Shown one piece after another: positions 6,329 to 14,908 of a DNA stretch of 22,850 nucleotides. The position numbers and the translations under genes were made by a program. The notes below the pieces were generated by a model. The model saw only the letters and a list, made by a program, of their open reading frames with translations. It was not told the origin of the DNA and did no database searches. Within the stretch, counting starts at the first letter, position 1, and every line of letters begins with the position of its first letter. Source of the stretch: an uncultured Pedobacter sp. GTDB lineage: Bacteria; Bacteroidota; Bacteroidia; Sphingobacteriales; Sphingobacteriaceae. The stretch lies in assembly GCF_946479715.1 (NCBI RefSeq), contig NZ_CAMLHF010000079.1:1-22850 (forward strand), read 5' to 3'.

Positions 6329-7513
6329 ATGAGAAAGTTTGTACTATGTTTTTTAGTTGGTTTAGTTTGTTGTGCTTCAGTTATTGCACAGGTTAAAACC
6401 TTACCATTTAGCAAGTATATTACAGAAAGAAAAGGCCTCCCGAATGCTTATAATGTTATTTCTATAAAGAAAAATGCCACTGTAGCATTTCTGGGCGGTT
6501 CTATAACTTATAATAGTGGCTGGCGAGATAAGGTCTGCACTTATTTAAAAGAGCGTTTTCCGGCTACAAAATTTCATTTTATTGCGGCAGGGATTCCTTC
6601 GTTAGGAAGTTTGCCGCACACCTTCAGGCTAAGCCGGGATGTGCTGGATTCAGGTAAAGTGGATCTTCTGTTTTTGGAGGCAGCAGTTAACGATCAGGTT
6701 AACGGGACGGATAGTGTTACCCAGGTTCAGGCACTTGAAGGCATTGTTAGGCATGCCAAAACCAGTAACCCGTTAATGGATATTGTGATGATGTCGTTTG
6801 CTGATCCTGATAAGACAAAATTGTACGATTCGGGTATTGTGCCTACCTCGGTAGCTAACCATGAGCTGATTGCAGATCACTATCAATTGCCTTCAATTAA
6901 CTTAGCTAAAGCCATAAGAGACAAGCTGGCTAACAATGAGTTTAGCTGGGAAAAGGATTTTAAAGACCTGCATCCATCTCCATTTGGACAGGAATTGTAT
7001 TTTGAAGCAATAAAAGACCTGTTGTCGTCCAGCCTAAGTAAAGCTAAGCAACAAAAGGCTACAAAATTGCCTGCTTTATTAAACAAAGGAAGTTTTACCC
7101 GCGGAAGGTATCTTAGTATAGAAACTGCCGAAAATAAAAACGGCTGGGAAGTGGTAAAGCGCTGGACACCAGAAGATGGCTTGGGTACCCGCCCGGGCTT
7201 TGTAAAAGTACCTATGTTGGTTAGTACAGTGGCCGGATCATCATTTACATTAAAATTTAAAGGTACTGCAATTGGAATGGCCATAGTATCGGGCTACGAT
7301 GCCGGTATTGTTAGCTATTCAATCGATAACGGCAGCGAAAAACAACTCGATTTGTTTACACAATGGAGTAAATCTTTACATTTGCCTTGGTATGTTTTAT
7401 TTGGAAGCAATTTGGCCGATACTGATCACGTATTAAAAGTTACTATCAGCTCAGAAAAGAACCAAAATAGTAAAGGAACTGCCTGTAGAATAGTAAACTT
7501 TTTAATCAATTAA
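6329..7513 (+). CDS. Secreted SGNH/GDSL-type esterase with C-terminal beta domain
   Basis: SGNH hydrolase of 394 residues with a signal peptide (cleavage near IAQ, residue 21). All four blocks are visible: block I as FLGGSITY with the nucleophile S58, block II glycine G88 in AAGIPSLGS, block III asparagine N121 in EAAVNDQ, and block V as D213-L-H215 in KDLHPSP. The first 230 or so residues form the catalytic domain. The remaining 150 or so (GRYLSIETAENKNGWEV, FTLKFKGTAIGM) look like a beta-sandwich domain that follows it. Such enzymes in polysaccharide loci usually remove acetyl groups from sugars, so a carbohydrate acetylesterase acting together with the neighbouring fucosidase and galactosidase is the best guess. 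The GGSIT form of block I differs from the GDSL/GDST of classical rhamnogalacturonan acetylesterases. It lies 8 bp after the fucosidase and 11 bp before the next gene, indicating co-transcription. Confidence 0.8.
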   Translation: MRKFVLCFLVGLVCCASVIAQVKTLPFSKYITERKGLPNAYNVISIKKNATVAFLGGSITYNSGWRDKVCTYLKERFPATKFHFIAAGIPSLGSLPHTFRLSRDVLDSGKVDLLFLEAAVNDQVNGTDSVTQVQALEGIVRHAKTSNPLMDIVMMSFADPDKTKLYDSGIVPTSVANHELIADHYQLPSINLAKAIRDKLANNEFSWEKDFKDLHPSPFGQELYFEAIKDLLSSSLSKAKQQKATKLPALLNKGSFTRGRYLSIETAENKNGWEVVKRWTPEDGLGTRPGFVKVPMLVSTVAGSSFTLKFKGTAIGMAIVSGYDAGIVSYSIDNGSEKQLDLFTQWSKSLHLPWYVLFGSNLADTDHVLKVTISSEKNQNSKGTACRIVNFLIN

Positions 7514-7524
7514 CATCCCCCATC

Positions 7525-9573
7525 ATGCTCAAACGCATCTTTATTTTCTCTCTTGTATTGCTTGTATCATCTGTTAAAGGTTTTTCTTTTGATAGAAAAG
7601 GTAATGATCCTCAGGTTGTTAATATTCCTTATGGAGCGGGATCTGAAATTGTATATAACCTTGGTTCAGGTACTTATGAGGTGTTTGCAAACAAGAAAAA
7701 AATAATAGCTGATGCGTATGCTCTTGTCAAAAATAAAGAGCAATCTATAAGCAGCAAGGATTATGAGCTGATTAAATACTCCGAAACAGCTGTTAAAGAT
7801 AAGTTCGGAGTTGGTAAGAAATACACCATAATTTTAACTAAAAGCGGCTTGCCGCAGATGGAGCAGATATTTTATGTTTATCCGGGTCATGATTACTTTT
7901 TTACTGAAGTTTCTTTAAAAGGCAGTAATGTTAAGAGTAATTATATGGCTCCGTTGATCTCTAACAGCGCAAGCATTCAGGCTAAGGGTGATAGCCGAAC
8001 GCTTTTTGTTCCTTTTGATAATGATACTTTTATCCGTTATAACGCAAAATCTATGGGCACTGCGGTAGTAGAAAATACAAGTGCAGAAGTTGGTGCGGTA
8101 TATGAAAACCATAGCAGGAAAGGGTTGATATTAGGCTCTGTAGAGCATTTGATTTGGAAAACGGGGATGCTTACCAAAGGAATTGGTGATGACTTATCTG
8201 AACTGCGCATTTGGGGCGGATATACAGATGAGAAAGTGACCAGGGATAAAACAATTCATGGTTCTATTTCTGGCTCAGTGGTAAAGTCGCCAAAGGTATT
8301 TGTGGGTTACTTTGCTGATTGGAGAATCGGATTGGAAGCTTATGGTAAGGCAAACAGAATTGCAGAGCCGCCTTTTGTTTTTAACTGGACAAAACCGGTT
8401 CCTTTTGGATGGAACAGCTGGGGTGTTATACAGGAGAAATTGACCTATGAAAAGGCGGTAAAGAACGTTGATTTTTTTGCAAACGAGCTTCCGAAGTTTA
8501 GAAATGGTGAAACAGCCTATATAGATCTTGATTCATTTTGGGACAATTTTACGGGTGGTATGCGTGGCGATTATAGCAAATTGAAAGAATTTGCTGATTA
8601 CTGCAAGCAAAAAGGTTTACAGCCTGGTGTGTATTGGGCTCCGTTTACCGACTGGGGTTTTAAATCTGGCGGCGATAGGGAAGCTGAGGGCAGTAAATAT
8701 AAATTCAGCGAGATGTGGACTAAGGTTGGTGGCAATTATCATGATTTTGATGGTGCCAGAGCACTTGATCCTACCCATCCGGGAACCAAGAAAAGAATCG
8801 ATTATATTATTGATAAACTAAAGGCTTGTGGTTTTAAAATGATCAAGATTGACTTTTTAGGCCATGCAGCTGCTGAGTCTGATGTTTTCTATGATAAGTC
8901 TGTTACCACAGGGATGCAGGCTTATAAAGTTGGTATGGAGTATCTTATCGATAGGATGGATGGGCAAATGCTTGTTTATGCTGCTATATCTCCCAACTTG
9001 GCTACAGGAAGGTATGCACACATTAAAAGGATTGCCTGTGATGCCTGGAAGACCATTAAGGATACTGAATATACATTAAATAGTGTTAATTATGGATGGT
9101 GGCAAACCTATGTTTACAATTTTGTAGATGCAGATCATATTGTATTTGCCAGTGAGAAAGAGGGTGTGAACAGAGCAAGGTTAACATCGGGCTTAATTAG
9201 CGGAACATTGATATTGGGTGATGATTTTTCTTCTGCAGGGGTATGGAATGAAACGGCTAAGAAATTATTGCAGAACGAAGATTTACTGGCCATACCAAGA
9301 TCAGGAGTTGCTTTTATGCCTGTAAATGGAAATACGGGCGAGCAATCTAACGACTTGTTTGTTAGAAAGATAGGGGGTAGCTTATATCTGGCAATTCTAA
9401 ATTTTGATAGTAAAAAGAAGGTTTTTACGGTTCCTCTGGATAGATTGGGTATTAAAAAGTCATCTTACAAAGCAAAAGAGCTTTTCTCTGGTAAAGGTTT
9501 TGCCATTAATAGAACGCTTAAGTACGAGTTGAACGGGGCTGATGCTACAATTATTAAAATAGAATTACAATAG
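7525..9573 (+). CDS. Alpha-galactosidase-like glycoside hydrolase (GH27/GH36 clan)
   Basis: Secreted glycosidase of 682 residues with an N-terminal signal peptide (hydrophobic FIFSLVLLVSSVKGFS). Residues up to about 280 form a beta-rich N-domain, as in GH36. The catalytic barrel begins at PFGWNSW and contains YIDLDSFWDNF. The nucleophile motif is KIDFLGH with D443, and the likely acid/base is D506 in ACDAW. A beta-sandwich C-domain closes the protein. This matches retaining alpha-galactosidases of clan GH-D, acting on terminal alpha-galactose or a related sugar. The exact subfamily is not certain, and alpha-N-acetylgalactosaminidase activity is possible because the clan includes it. It is 11 bp after the esterase and 58 bp before the outer-membrane barrel gene. 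The operon context suggests the enzymes trim a fucosylated, acylated, galactose-bearing glycan. Confidence 0.8.
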   Translation: MLKRIFIFSLVLLVSSVKGFSFDRKGNDPQVVNIPYGAGSEIVYNLGSGTYEVFANKKKIIADAYALVKNKEQSISSKDYELIKYSETAVKDKFGVGKKYTIILTKSGLPQMEQIFYVYPGHDYFFTEVSLKGSNVKSNYMAPLISNSASIQAKGDSRTLFVPFDNDTFIRYNAKSMGTAVVENTSAEVGAVYENHSRKGLILGSVEHLIWKTGMLTKGIGDDLSELRIWGGYTDEKVTRDKTIHGSISGSVVKSPKVFVGYFADWRIGLEAYGKANRIAEPPFVFNWTKPVPFGWNSWGVIQEKLTYEKAVKNVDFFANELPKFRNGETAYIDLDSFWDNFTGGMRGDYSKLKEFADYCKQKGLQPGVYWAPFTDWGFKSGGDREAEGSKYKFSEMWTKVGGNYHDFDGARALDPTHPGTKKRIDYIIDKLKACGFKMIKIDFLGHAAAESDVFYDKSVTTGMQAYKVGMEYLIDRMDGQMLVYAAISPNLATGRYAHIKRIACDAWKTIKDTEYTLNSVNYGWWQTYVYNFVDADHIVFASEKEGVNRARLTSGLISGTLILGDDFSSAGVWNETAKKLLQNEDLLAIPRSGVAFMPVNGNTGEQSNDLFVRKIGGSLYLAILNFDSKKKVFTVPLDRLGIKKSSYKAKELFSGKGFAINRTLKYELNGADATIIKIELQ

Positions 9574-9631
9574 TTTAATAATAGATGTAAAGCACTATAT
9601 TTAGCCTGAATAGGTATAATAAGTAAGTAAA

Positions 9632-12277
9632 TTGAACGCTCAGAGAATTATCCTTTTACTTGTATTTATTTGTACGCTCTCCAGTCAAGAATTAACAGCG
9701 CAAATAAAACGTACAATTAAAGGTAGTGTTAAAGACAGTACCAACCAGGGAATACCCGGATCCTACATTAGGGTAATTACAGGCAAAGATACGTTGACTG
9801 TAATTGCCGATAAGGAGGGGGATTTTTCTATTTCCAATATTACTGCCCAGAGTTCAGACCTGTTGGTTCGCAGTATTGGCTATAAGCCATATGCTTCAAT
9901 CGTTACCTTTCTTGACAAACAAAAGCAGGTTGACCTTGGCAATATTGTACTCAAAACAGAGTCTAATATGCTTGATGAGGTGGTGATTAAAGGCAAAATT
10001 ACCCCCATAAGGGTAATGAAGGATACTATTGAGTACAATACAGAAGCGTTTGTGATAAGGGAGGGTGATTATGTAGAAGATCTGCTAAAACAGTTTCCGG
10101 GTATGGTGGTAAAGGACGATGGAAAGGTTACCTCGATGGGTAAGGAACTTACCAGGCTTAGGGTGAACGGTAAAGATTTTTTTACCAGTAATGTTGCTGA
10201 GTTTATTAAAAAACTACCATCGAGCATATTTTCTCATGTTCAGGTAATTGATGACTATGGTGATGAAGCTAATTTTACAGGGATAAAAGTAGGAGAACCC
10301 AGAAAAATTCTAAATCTGGTTACTAAACCGGGGAGAGATAAGGGGACATTTGCAAACGTTAGTACAAGCGCTGCAACAAGTAATAGTTACGCTTTAAACG
10401 GGAATGCTAATGTCTGGAAGGGGCGTAAGCAAATGAGTGGTGGTGGTTCTTTTAATAATACAAGTAATGATGCCCAGGTCAATAACAGTGCTAATGGCGC
10501 AGTGAGTTTTTCTGATAATATCGACAAAAAACTTTATTTAAGATCTGGTTATAACATGGGTAATGGCACTTATGGTGGTACAAATTTTAACAATATTCAA
10601 AGCGCTAATAGTTTGGGAACTATAAATAGCGTTAATGAGGATAAGTTTAATTCGGGGAATGGTAATCATAATTTAAATTTAGGGCTTAATAGCGAGGAAA
10701 CAGGTAAGTTTTTCGCTGGTAATTTAGATGCAGGGGTGTCAAACAATAATTCAGAGAATACTTCATCCTCTTTGCAGACTGGAGTAATCCGTCAGGATTT
10801 ATTTACCAGCAGCACTTCGAAACAGAATAGCCCAAATGTTAATATAAATGTGAGCCTGGGTTTGGGGGGTAAAGATAAAAAGGGGAGAGCATCACTTAAT
10901 TTTTCTGGCCGGGCAGGTGGTAGTAAAGGGAATCAGGATATTCTTACTGATATCGATTATTATGATAAGGATACAAATGAAAAGGTTAAGGACTCTCTAT
11001 TAAACCGGTTGGTTAAAACCAGAAATGGAGACAGGGGAATAAATGCAGGTTTTAACTATTCCAGGTCATTGGGTAATCCGAAGGATACAATACAGAAAAG
11101 TATTGAGTTTTCTTATTCATTTAGTGTGAGTTCTAACAATAATGAATTAGAAACACGGGTTAAAGATATAAATGGTAAAATAAGCTTTATTGATTCCTTA
11201 AGTAATGCTTATACCTCAACTTTTATCAATCAGAACATTAGGGGAGGTTATAGGTATAATTCATCTAAGATTAACTATGGAATTGGTTTTACGTTGCAAC
11301 CAAGCATTTTGATGGGTAGTTATGAGGGTAGAACCGATAAGATTAATCAAAAGACATTCAATTCATCTCCATCTGGAAACTTTAGCTATGTTATTTCTAA
11401 AACGCAATCGGTAAATATGAATTATAGCGGGAGTAGTAATGCGCCAAGGTTTGATCAGCTGCAGCCTGTGCCCGATACCAGGAATTTGCAGAATGTGATT
11501 ATTGGTAATCCGGAATTGAAAACGTCATTCAATCATAATGCAAATGTTAGTTATAGCTTGTTTGGAATTACCAGTGGAAAGGCATTGCAGATTGGTGTAA
11601 GTGCCAGTACCACACAGAATGAGGTGGTAAGCAATACTATCCTGATTAAGGATACCTTAAATAGCTTAAAGCAGGAAACTCGGTATGTGAATGTGAATGG
11701 TAATTATAATATTAATAGCAATTATACGATCGGTTTACCTTTTGGCAACCGTAAGTATATGGTTTCAATAGGCGGAAATATAGGGCTCAATAATTCAGTA
11801 ATTTTTACTGATAATGTGAAAAATAACAATAAGGGACTTAATTTCTTTCAGAATATAGGGGTGAATATGGAATTGAAATCGTTATCTGGCAGTGCGGGAG
11901 CTTATTATTCCTATAGTGAAAACAATTATACCATTGCCAATTTTAAACCTCAAAATCTGGAAAGCTGGAACTTTAATATGAATTTGGTATTTAAAATCCG
12001 CAAATCGTTTAATACCTCAGTTGATGTTTCCAAGAATTTTACCAGTGGTTACACGTCTGGTGCTAATAATCCTTTATTAATTAATGCGAGCGTTTTTAAG
12101 TCATTTTTTAAGAACAATAGGGCGTCAGTAAATCTCAGAGCTTATGATCTGTTGAATCAGGGAAATAATTTATTCAGGGCCGTGTCTGGTAATATGATAA
12201 TTGAGAATCGGAGCAAGCAAATAACCAGATATTTTATGGCTACATTTTCAATGAACTTAGAAAACTTTGCTAAGTAG
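9632..12277 (+). CDS. Outer-membrane beta-barrel protein with carboxypeptidase-regulatory-like domain
   Basis: Outer-membrane protein of 881 residues. After a signal peptide (hydrophobic IILLLVFICTL, TAQ near residue 24) comes a carboxypeptidase-regulatory-like beta domain (about 26-112), then a plug-like segment (115-235; IEYNTEAFVIREGDYVEDLL, TRLRVNGKDFF, NFTGIKVGE), then a long barrel rich in N, S, G and Y. This matches the Bacteroidota TonB-receptor-like barrel family that usually has no SusD partner, and no SusD gene is adjacent. The start is TTG at 9632. An in-frame stop lies just upstream at 9620 and no ATG precedes the signal peptide, so a rare TTG start is required. It closes the fucosidase run, 58 bp after the galactosidase gene, and is followed by a strong hairpin. 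It could take up or export a ligand, and the substrate is unknown. Confidence 0.8.
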   Translation: MNAQRIILLLVFICTLSSQELTAQIKRTIKGSVKDSTNQGIPGSYIRVITGKDTLTVIADKEGDFSISNITAQSSDLLVRSIGYKPYASIVTFLDKQKQVDLGNIVLKTESNMLDEVVIKGKITPIRVMKDTIEYNTEAFVIREGDYVEDLLKQFPGMVVKDDGKVTSMGKELTRLRVNGKDFFTSNVAEFIKKLPSSIFSHVQVIDDYGDEANFTGIKVGEPRKILNLVTKPGRDKGTFANVSTSAATSNSYALNGNANVWKGRKQMSGGGSFNNTSNDAQVNNSANGAVSFSDNIDKKLYLRSGYNMGNGTYGGTNFNNIQSANSLGTINSVNEDKFNSGNGNHNLNLGLNSEETGKFFAGNLDAGVSNNNSENTSSSLQTGVIRQDLFTSSTSKQNSPNVNINVSLGLGGKDKKGRASLNFSGRAGGSKGNQDILTDIDYYDKDTNEKVKDSLLNRLVKTRNGDRGINAGFNYSRSLGNPKDTIQKSIEFSYSFSVSSNNNELETRVKDINGKISFIDSLSNAYTSTFINQNIRGGYRYNSSKINYGIGFTLQPSILMGSYEGRTDKINQKTFNSSPSGNFSYVISKTQSVNMNYSGSSNAPRFDQLQPVPDTRNLQNVIIGNPELKTSFNHNANVSYSLFGITSGKALQIGVSASTTQNEVVSNTILIKDTLNSLKQETRYVNVNGNYNINSNYTIGLPFGNRKYMVSIGGNIGLNNSVIFTDNVKNNNKGLNFFQNIGVNMELKSLSGSAGAYYSYSENNYTIANFKPQNLESWNFNMNLVFKIRKSFNTSVDVSKNFTSGYTSGANNPLLINASVFKSFFKNNRASVNLRAYDLLNQGNNLFRAVSGNMIIENRSKQITRYFMATFSMNLENFAK

Positions 12278-12286
12278 GTTTCGTCT

Positions 12287-12325
12287 CGCCACGTCATCCT
12301 GAATTTATTTCAGGATGACGTGGCG
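12287..12325. terminator. 17-bp-stem hairpin between convergent genes
   Basis: Perfect stem 12287-12303 with 12309-12325 around a five-base loop, followed on the plus strand by a T5 tract about nine bases later. It sits between the converging outer-membrane-protein gene and kinase gene and probably ends the plus-strand transcript. The arms contain ACGTCATCCTGAA, a motif I recognise as a common dispersed Bacteroidota palindrome, so it may be a repeat-derived terminator. It shares CGTCATC with the arms at 3064 and 4484. Confidence 0.75.
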
Positions 12326-12334
12326 CGCACCTTT

Positions 12335-13363
12335 TTATATATGCTCTTCTAATTTTATGTATTCTTTTAAGAGTTGAATCTGATTAAGCGCTCTGTTAAA
12401 GTTATGCCCTTCATATTTTGCACCGTAATAGATGTCGTTTTGTAGATAATCGGTTAAAAAGCGGATTGCCTGCATGTAAATAATGAACTTACCTGAATAA
12501 GTAAAATACTGTTTTTCGGTTTCCGTTAATACATCTTTCATTTCTTCCATGTAGCCATCATAGATAGCGGTATAGAACTCTTTTCTGATGCTGATTTTTG
12601 ACAAGTCTGTTTCTTCTTCGCTGGCTTCAGCCAGATAGGTTCTCATCATATCACCAACATCACTGATAAAGTAGCCTGGCATCACAGTGTCAAGATCGAT
12701 AACACATAAACCGTTGTTCTTTTTATCGAATAATACGTTGTTTATTTTGGTATCGTGATGTATTACCCTTAATGGTATTTCATTGTTAGCAACGATATTG
12801 ATATAGGTATCAACAATTCCTTTGTGTTCTGTAATAAAGATAATGCTGTCTTTAGCTTTTTCCAATCTTTCTTCAGAAGCGTTTTTGCAGGCCATCTGGA
12901 ACTGACTATATCTTAATTTTAAGTTATGGAAATCGGGGATCGTAATTCCTAATTGCGTAGCGTCAAACCCTGCAAGGATTTTGGAGAACTTACCAAATTG
13001 TTTTGCAGCCTCGTAAGCTTCTTCCTTATTGGTTAACGAATTAAGCGAGGTTGAACCCTCAATAAAGGGAAACAATCTAAAATAACCGTTAGAAGTGTCT
13101 AAAAGCGAGTGCCCATTTAAGTCGCTCACAGGTGAAACAAACAAATAGTTAGGATATTCGACATCTAAATATTGTTTAATCAATGAGATATTCCTGTCAA
13201 TATCTTTAGGCATTTTAAATACCTCGTTATTTACTTTTTGTAATATATAGTTTTGGGTATCTGTAGTTACTTTCCAAGTATGGTTAATTAACCCATCGCC
13301 AAATAGTTTTACTGTAGCTTTATCAGAGTTGAGCCCATACAATGGTAAAATATTTTCGAACAT
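12335..13363 (-). CDS. APH-fold sugar kinase, N-acetylhexosamine 1-kinase (NahK)-like
   Basis: Cytosolic kinase of 342 residues with the aminoglycoside/choline kinase fold. The catalytic loop is IHHDTKINN (D204, N209) and the metal-binding motif is VIDLDTVMPG (D223, D225), followed by SDVGDMMR. The combination of HDTK, DLDT-MPG and SD-GDM-R is characteristic of N-acetylhexosamine 1-kinase, which phosphorylates GalNAc or GlcNAc at C1. An antibiotic-resistance role is unlikely. The context supports this: it sits with a LacI-type regulator and a divergent GH109-type alpha-N-acetylgalactosaminidase, which would supply GalNAc. An operator at 13426-13437 and a perfect TAnnTTTG box at 13392-13399 precede it. 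The gap to the upstream regulator is 80 bp, so it has its own promoter. The specificity for GalNAc is inferred, not seen. Confidence 0.75.
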   Translation of the reverse strand: MFENILPLYGLNSDKATVKLFGDGLINHTWKVTTDTQNYILQKVNNEVFKMPKDIDRNISLIKQYLDVEYPNYLFVSPVSDLNGHSLLDTSNGYFRLFPFIEGSTSLNSLTNKEEAYEAAKQFGKFSKILAGFDATQLGITIPDFHNLKLRYSQFQMACKNASEERLEKAKDSIIFITEHKGIVDTYINIVANNEIPLRVIHHDTKINNVLFDKKNNGLCVIDLDTVMPGYFISDVGDMMRTYLAEASEEETDLSKISIRKEFYTAIYDGYMEEMKDVLTETEKQYFTYSGKFIIYMQAIRFLTDYLQNDIYYGAKYEGHNFNRALNQIQLLKEYIKLEEHI

Positions 13364-13391
13364 GCGCTTAATAGAATTTTGATTGTTTACC

Positions 13392-13399
13392 CAAACCTA
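13392..13399 (-). promoter_or_regulatory. Candidate -7 box (TAGGTTTG) of kinase gene
   Basis: Full match to TAnnTTTG on the minus strand, 28 bp before the kinase ATG. A TTTG that could be the -33 element lies inside the operator at 13426-13437, 27 bases upstream, which is slightly more than usual. A repressor on that operator would block the promoter. Confidence 0.4.
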
Positions 13400-13425
13400 A
13401 CTAATTCAGTTTATTAAACTGGTGT

Positions 13426-13437
13426 GCAAACGGTTGC
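13426..13437. promoter_or_regulatory. LacI-family operator upstream of kinase
   Basis: GCAAACGGTTGC differs from the perfect palindrome GCAAACGTTTGC at one position and carries the central CpG typical of LacI-family operators. It lies 6 bp after the stop codon of the regulator gene and 63 bp before the kinase start. Confidence 0.65.
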
Positions 13438-13443
13438 GCAAAA

Positions 13444-14463
13444 TTACTTAGTATCATTTACAACAAGAACTGACTCTACAACGACATTAAAGTAGGCTTG
13501 ATCGGCCCCAGACTCGTTTTTAGGCTTGTTTATAAGGTCGATAAGAATATCGGCTGCTTTTTTCCCTTGTTTGTATGGGAATTGCTCAACAGAGGCTATA
13601 GGGGTATAGTCCATGTAGTTGATGATAGGCAGGTTTGCATAACTAACAAAATCAATTCCGTTTAAGTTAAGCGAACGGGTATATCTGATGGCAAAGAGTG
13701 CCACATAGTCGTTAAATGTTACTATAGCAGTAGGTTTTCTGCGGTGATTGAGCATGTTGTCCATCACTTCAATTGTTCCTGCTTCGGTTAGATCTGAGTT
13801 GATGATTAGCGTTGGATCAAATTTTAAACGATTTGATAGCATTGCTTTGATGTAACCTTCTTTTCTTTCGTGGCTGGCTACCAGTGTGTTAGGTCCGTTT
13901 ATCATGCCGATGGTACGGTGGCCTTTTTTCAATAGAAAGTTGACTGCTTCGTATGTTCCGGTTTCTAAATTAGAGGCCACGTAATGTATGTCTTTAATAG
14001 GAGGGATACGGTCAAAAAATACTACGGGGATGTTTAATCTTTTAAATATCTCAAAATGCTCATAGGTACTTGTAGTTTTTGAAACAGAAACAAGCAACCC
14101 ATCAACCCTTTGGGTTTTCATTTTTTCAACAAGAAGTTTTTCTCTTTCGGCATCGTCATGCGATTGAGCCAATAACACAGTATAGTTTCTTTTGTAAGCG
14201 ATATCTTCTATGCCACTTATAGCTGTTGAAAAGAATGATTCTGATAGTTCGGGTAAAATAACTCCAATAATAAAGGATTTTCCGTGTAAAAATTGGATTG
14301 CTTTCTGGTTGGGCTCATAGTTGAGCTCTGAAGCAAGTTTTTTAACACGCATTTTTGTAGTTAATCCAATGCTTGAATGATCATTTAATGCTCTTGATAC
14401 GGTTGATACCGAAATCTTGAGGATTTTAGCAATTTCTTTTATAGTTGTTGGTTTATCAGACAT
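13444..14463 (-). CDS. LacI-family transcriptional regulator
   Basis: DNA-binding regulator of 339 residues from the ATG at 14463. A TTG three codons earlier is unlikely to be the start. The helix-turn-helix is TIKEIAKILKISVSTVSRAL followed by the hinge-region segment YEPNQKAIQFLHGKS, then a periplasmic-binding-protein-like sugar domain (GVILPELSESFFSTAISGIE, VDGLLVSVS, HRTIGMINGPN). It lies between the kinase and the divergent GH109-type gene. Three GCAAACGTTTGC-like palindromes flank these genes, two of them in its own upstream region, which suggests it controls both neighbours and itself. The inducer is probably a released amino sugar or its phosphate, by inference from the neighbours. Confidence 0.9.
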   Translation of the reverse strand: MSDKPTTIKEIAKILKISVSTVSRALNDHSSIGLTTKMRVKKLASELNYEPNQKAIQFLHGKSFIIGVILPELSESFFSTAISGIEDIAYKRNYTVLLAQSHDDAEREKLLVEKMKTQRVDGLLVSVSKTTSTYEHFEIFKRLNIPVVFFDRIPPIKDIHYVASNLETGTYEAVNFLLKKGHRTIGMINGPNTLVASHERKEGYIKAMLSNRLKFDPTLIINSDLTEAGTIEVMDNMLNHRRKPTAIVTFNDYVALFAIRYTRSLNLNGIDFVSYANLPIINYMDYTPIASVEQFPYKQGKKAADILIDLINKPKNESGADQAYFNVVVESVLVVNDTK

Positions 14464-14559
14464 TAGGGCCAAATATTATAATAAACTTTGAATAACCTTA
14501 CAATTTTAATAAAAAACTGTTTTATTAATTGATTTAGACCAATATACGCATAAATTCAC

Positions 14560-14571
14560 GCAAACGTTTGC
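14560..14571. promoter_or_regulatory. LacI-family operator, perfect 12-bp palindrome
   Basis: GCAAACGTTTGC, a perfect palindrome with central CpG, 97 bp before the regulator ATG. A near-match -7 box (TATATTGG, minus strand) lies at 14539-14546, so the site would overlap the upstream promoter region of the regulator gene and could mediate autoregulation. Confidence 0.75.
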
Positions 14572-14908
14572 CTGTTAAATATTTAATATAACCACTGTTC
14601 AGTGATCGATTCATATGGCTAAAACAAGGGCTAAAAGCATAAAAATGTGTTTAATTTTTTAAAAAGGGTTAGAAATTAAGTGTTTTTGAGAAATCTGGTT
14701 CAATTAGATAGTCGCAGCCAGATATTTTTTATTGGTTCCTTTTAAAAAAGCCGATAATGACAAAATATCAAACGTTTGCGTGTTTTTTTCCTGTTTTTGA
14801 TTTAGTGATTGATGATATAGTCTATACCTTGTGTCATGATTCTCCAAGCTAGTTAAGGGAGATAAAATAAATTAGCTAACCAAAACGTAGAAAAGAACTA
14901 AATAAATT
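14572..14908. other. Divergent control region between regulator and GH109-type gene
   Basis: The regulator and GH109-type genes are 445 bp apart and no gene lies between them. The region is AT-rich. Besides the operators at 14560 and 14768 it holds a weak promoter candidate: TTTG at 14796-14799 and TATACCTTG at 14823-14831, 23 bases apart, about 78 bp before the GH109-type ATG. No riboswitch or small RNA was recognised. Confidence 0.4.
14768..14779. promoter_or_regulatory. LacI-family operator upstream of GH109-type gene
   Basis: TCAAACGTTTGC contains the perfect core CAAACGTTTG and matches the 14560 site except for the first base. Centres of the two sites are 208 bp apart, a spacing compatible with DNA looping by a tetrameric repressor. 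That idea is not testable from sequence alone. Confidence 0.7.

Noticed and set aside
9632..12277. SusC-type nutrient transporter
   Set aside because: No SusD gene follows, the plug region matches the SusD-less barrel family, and the length is short for SusC.
12335..13363. Aminoglycoside resistance phosphotransferase
   Set aside because: The fold is shared, but the DTKINN/DLDTVMPG/SDVGDM combination and the glycan context fit an N-acetylhexosamine kinase better.
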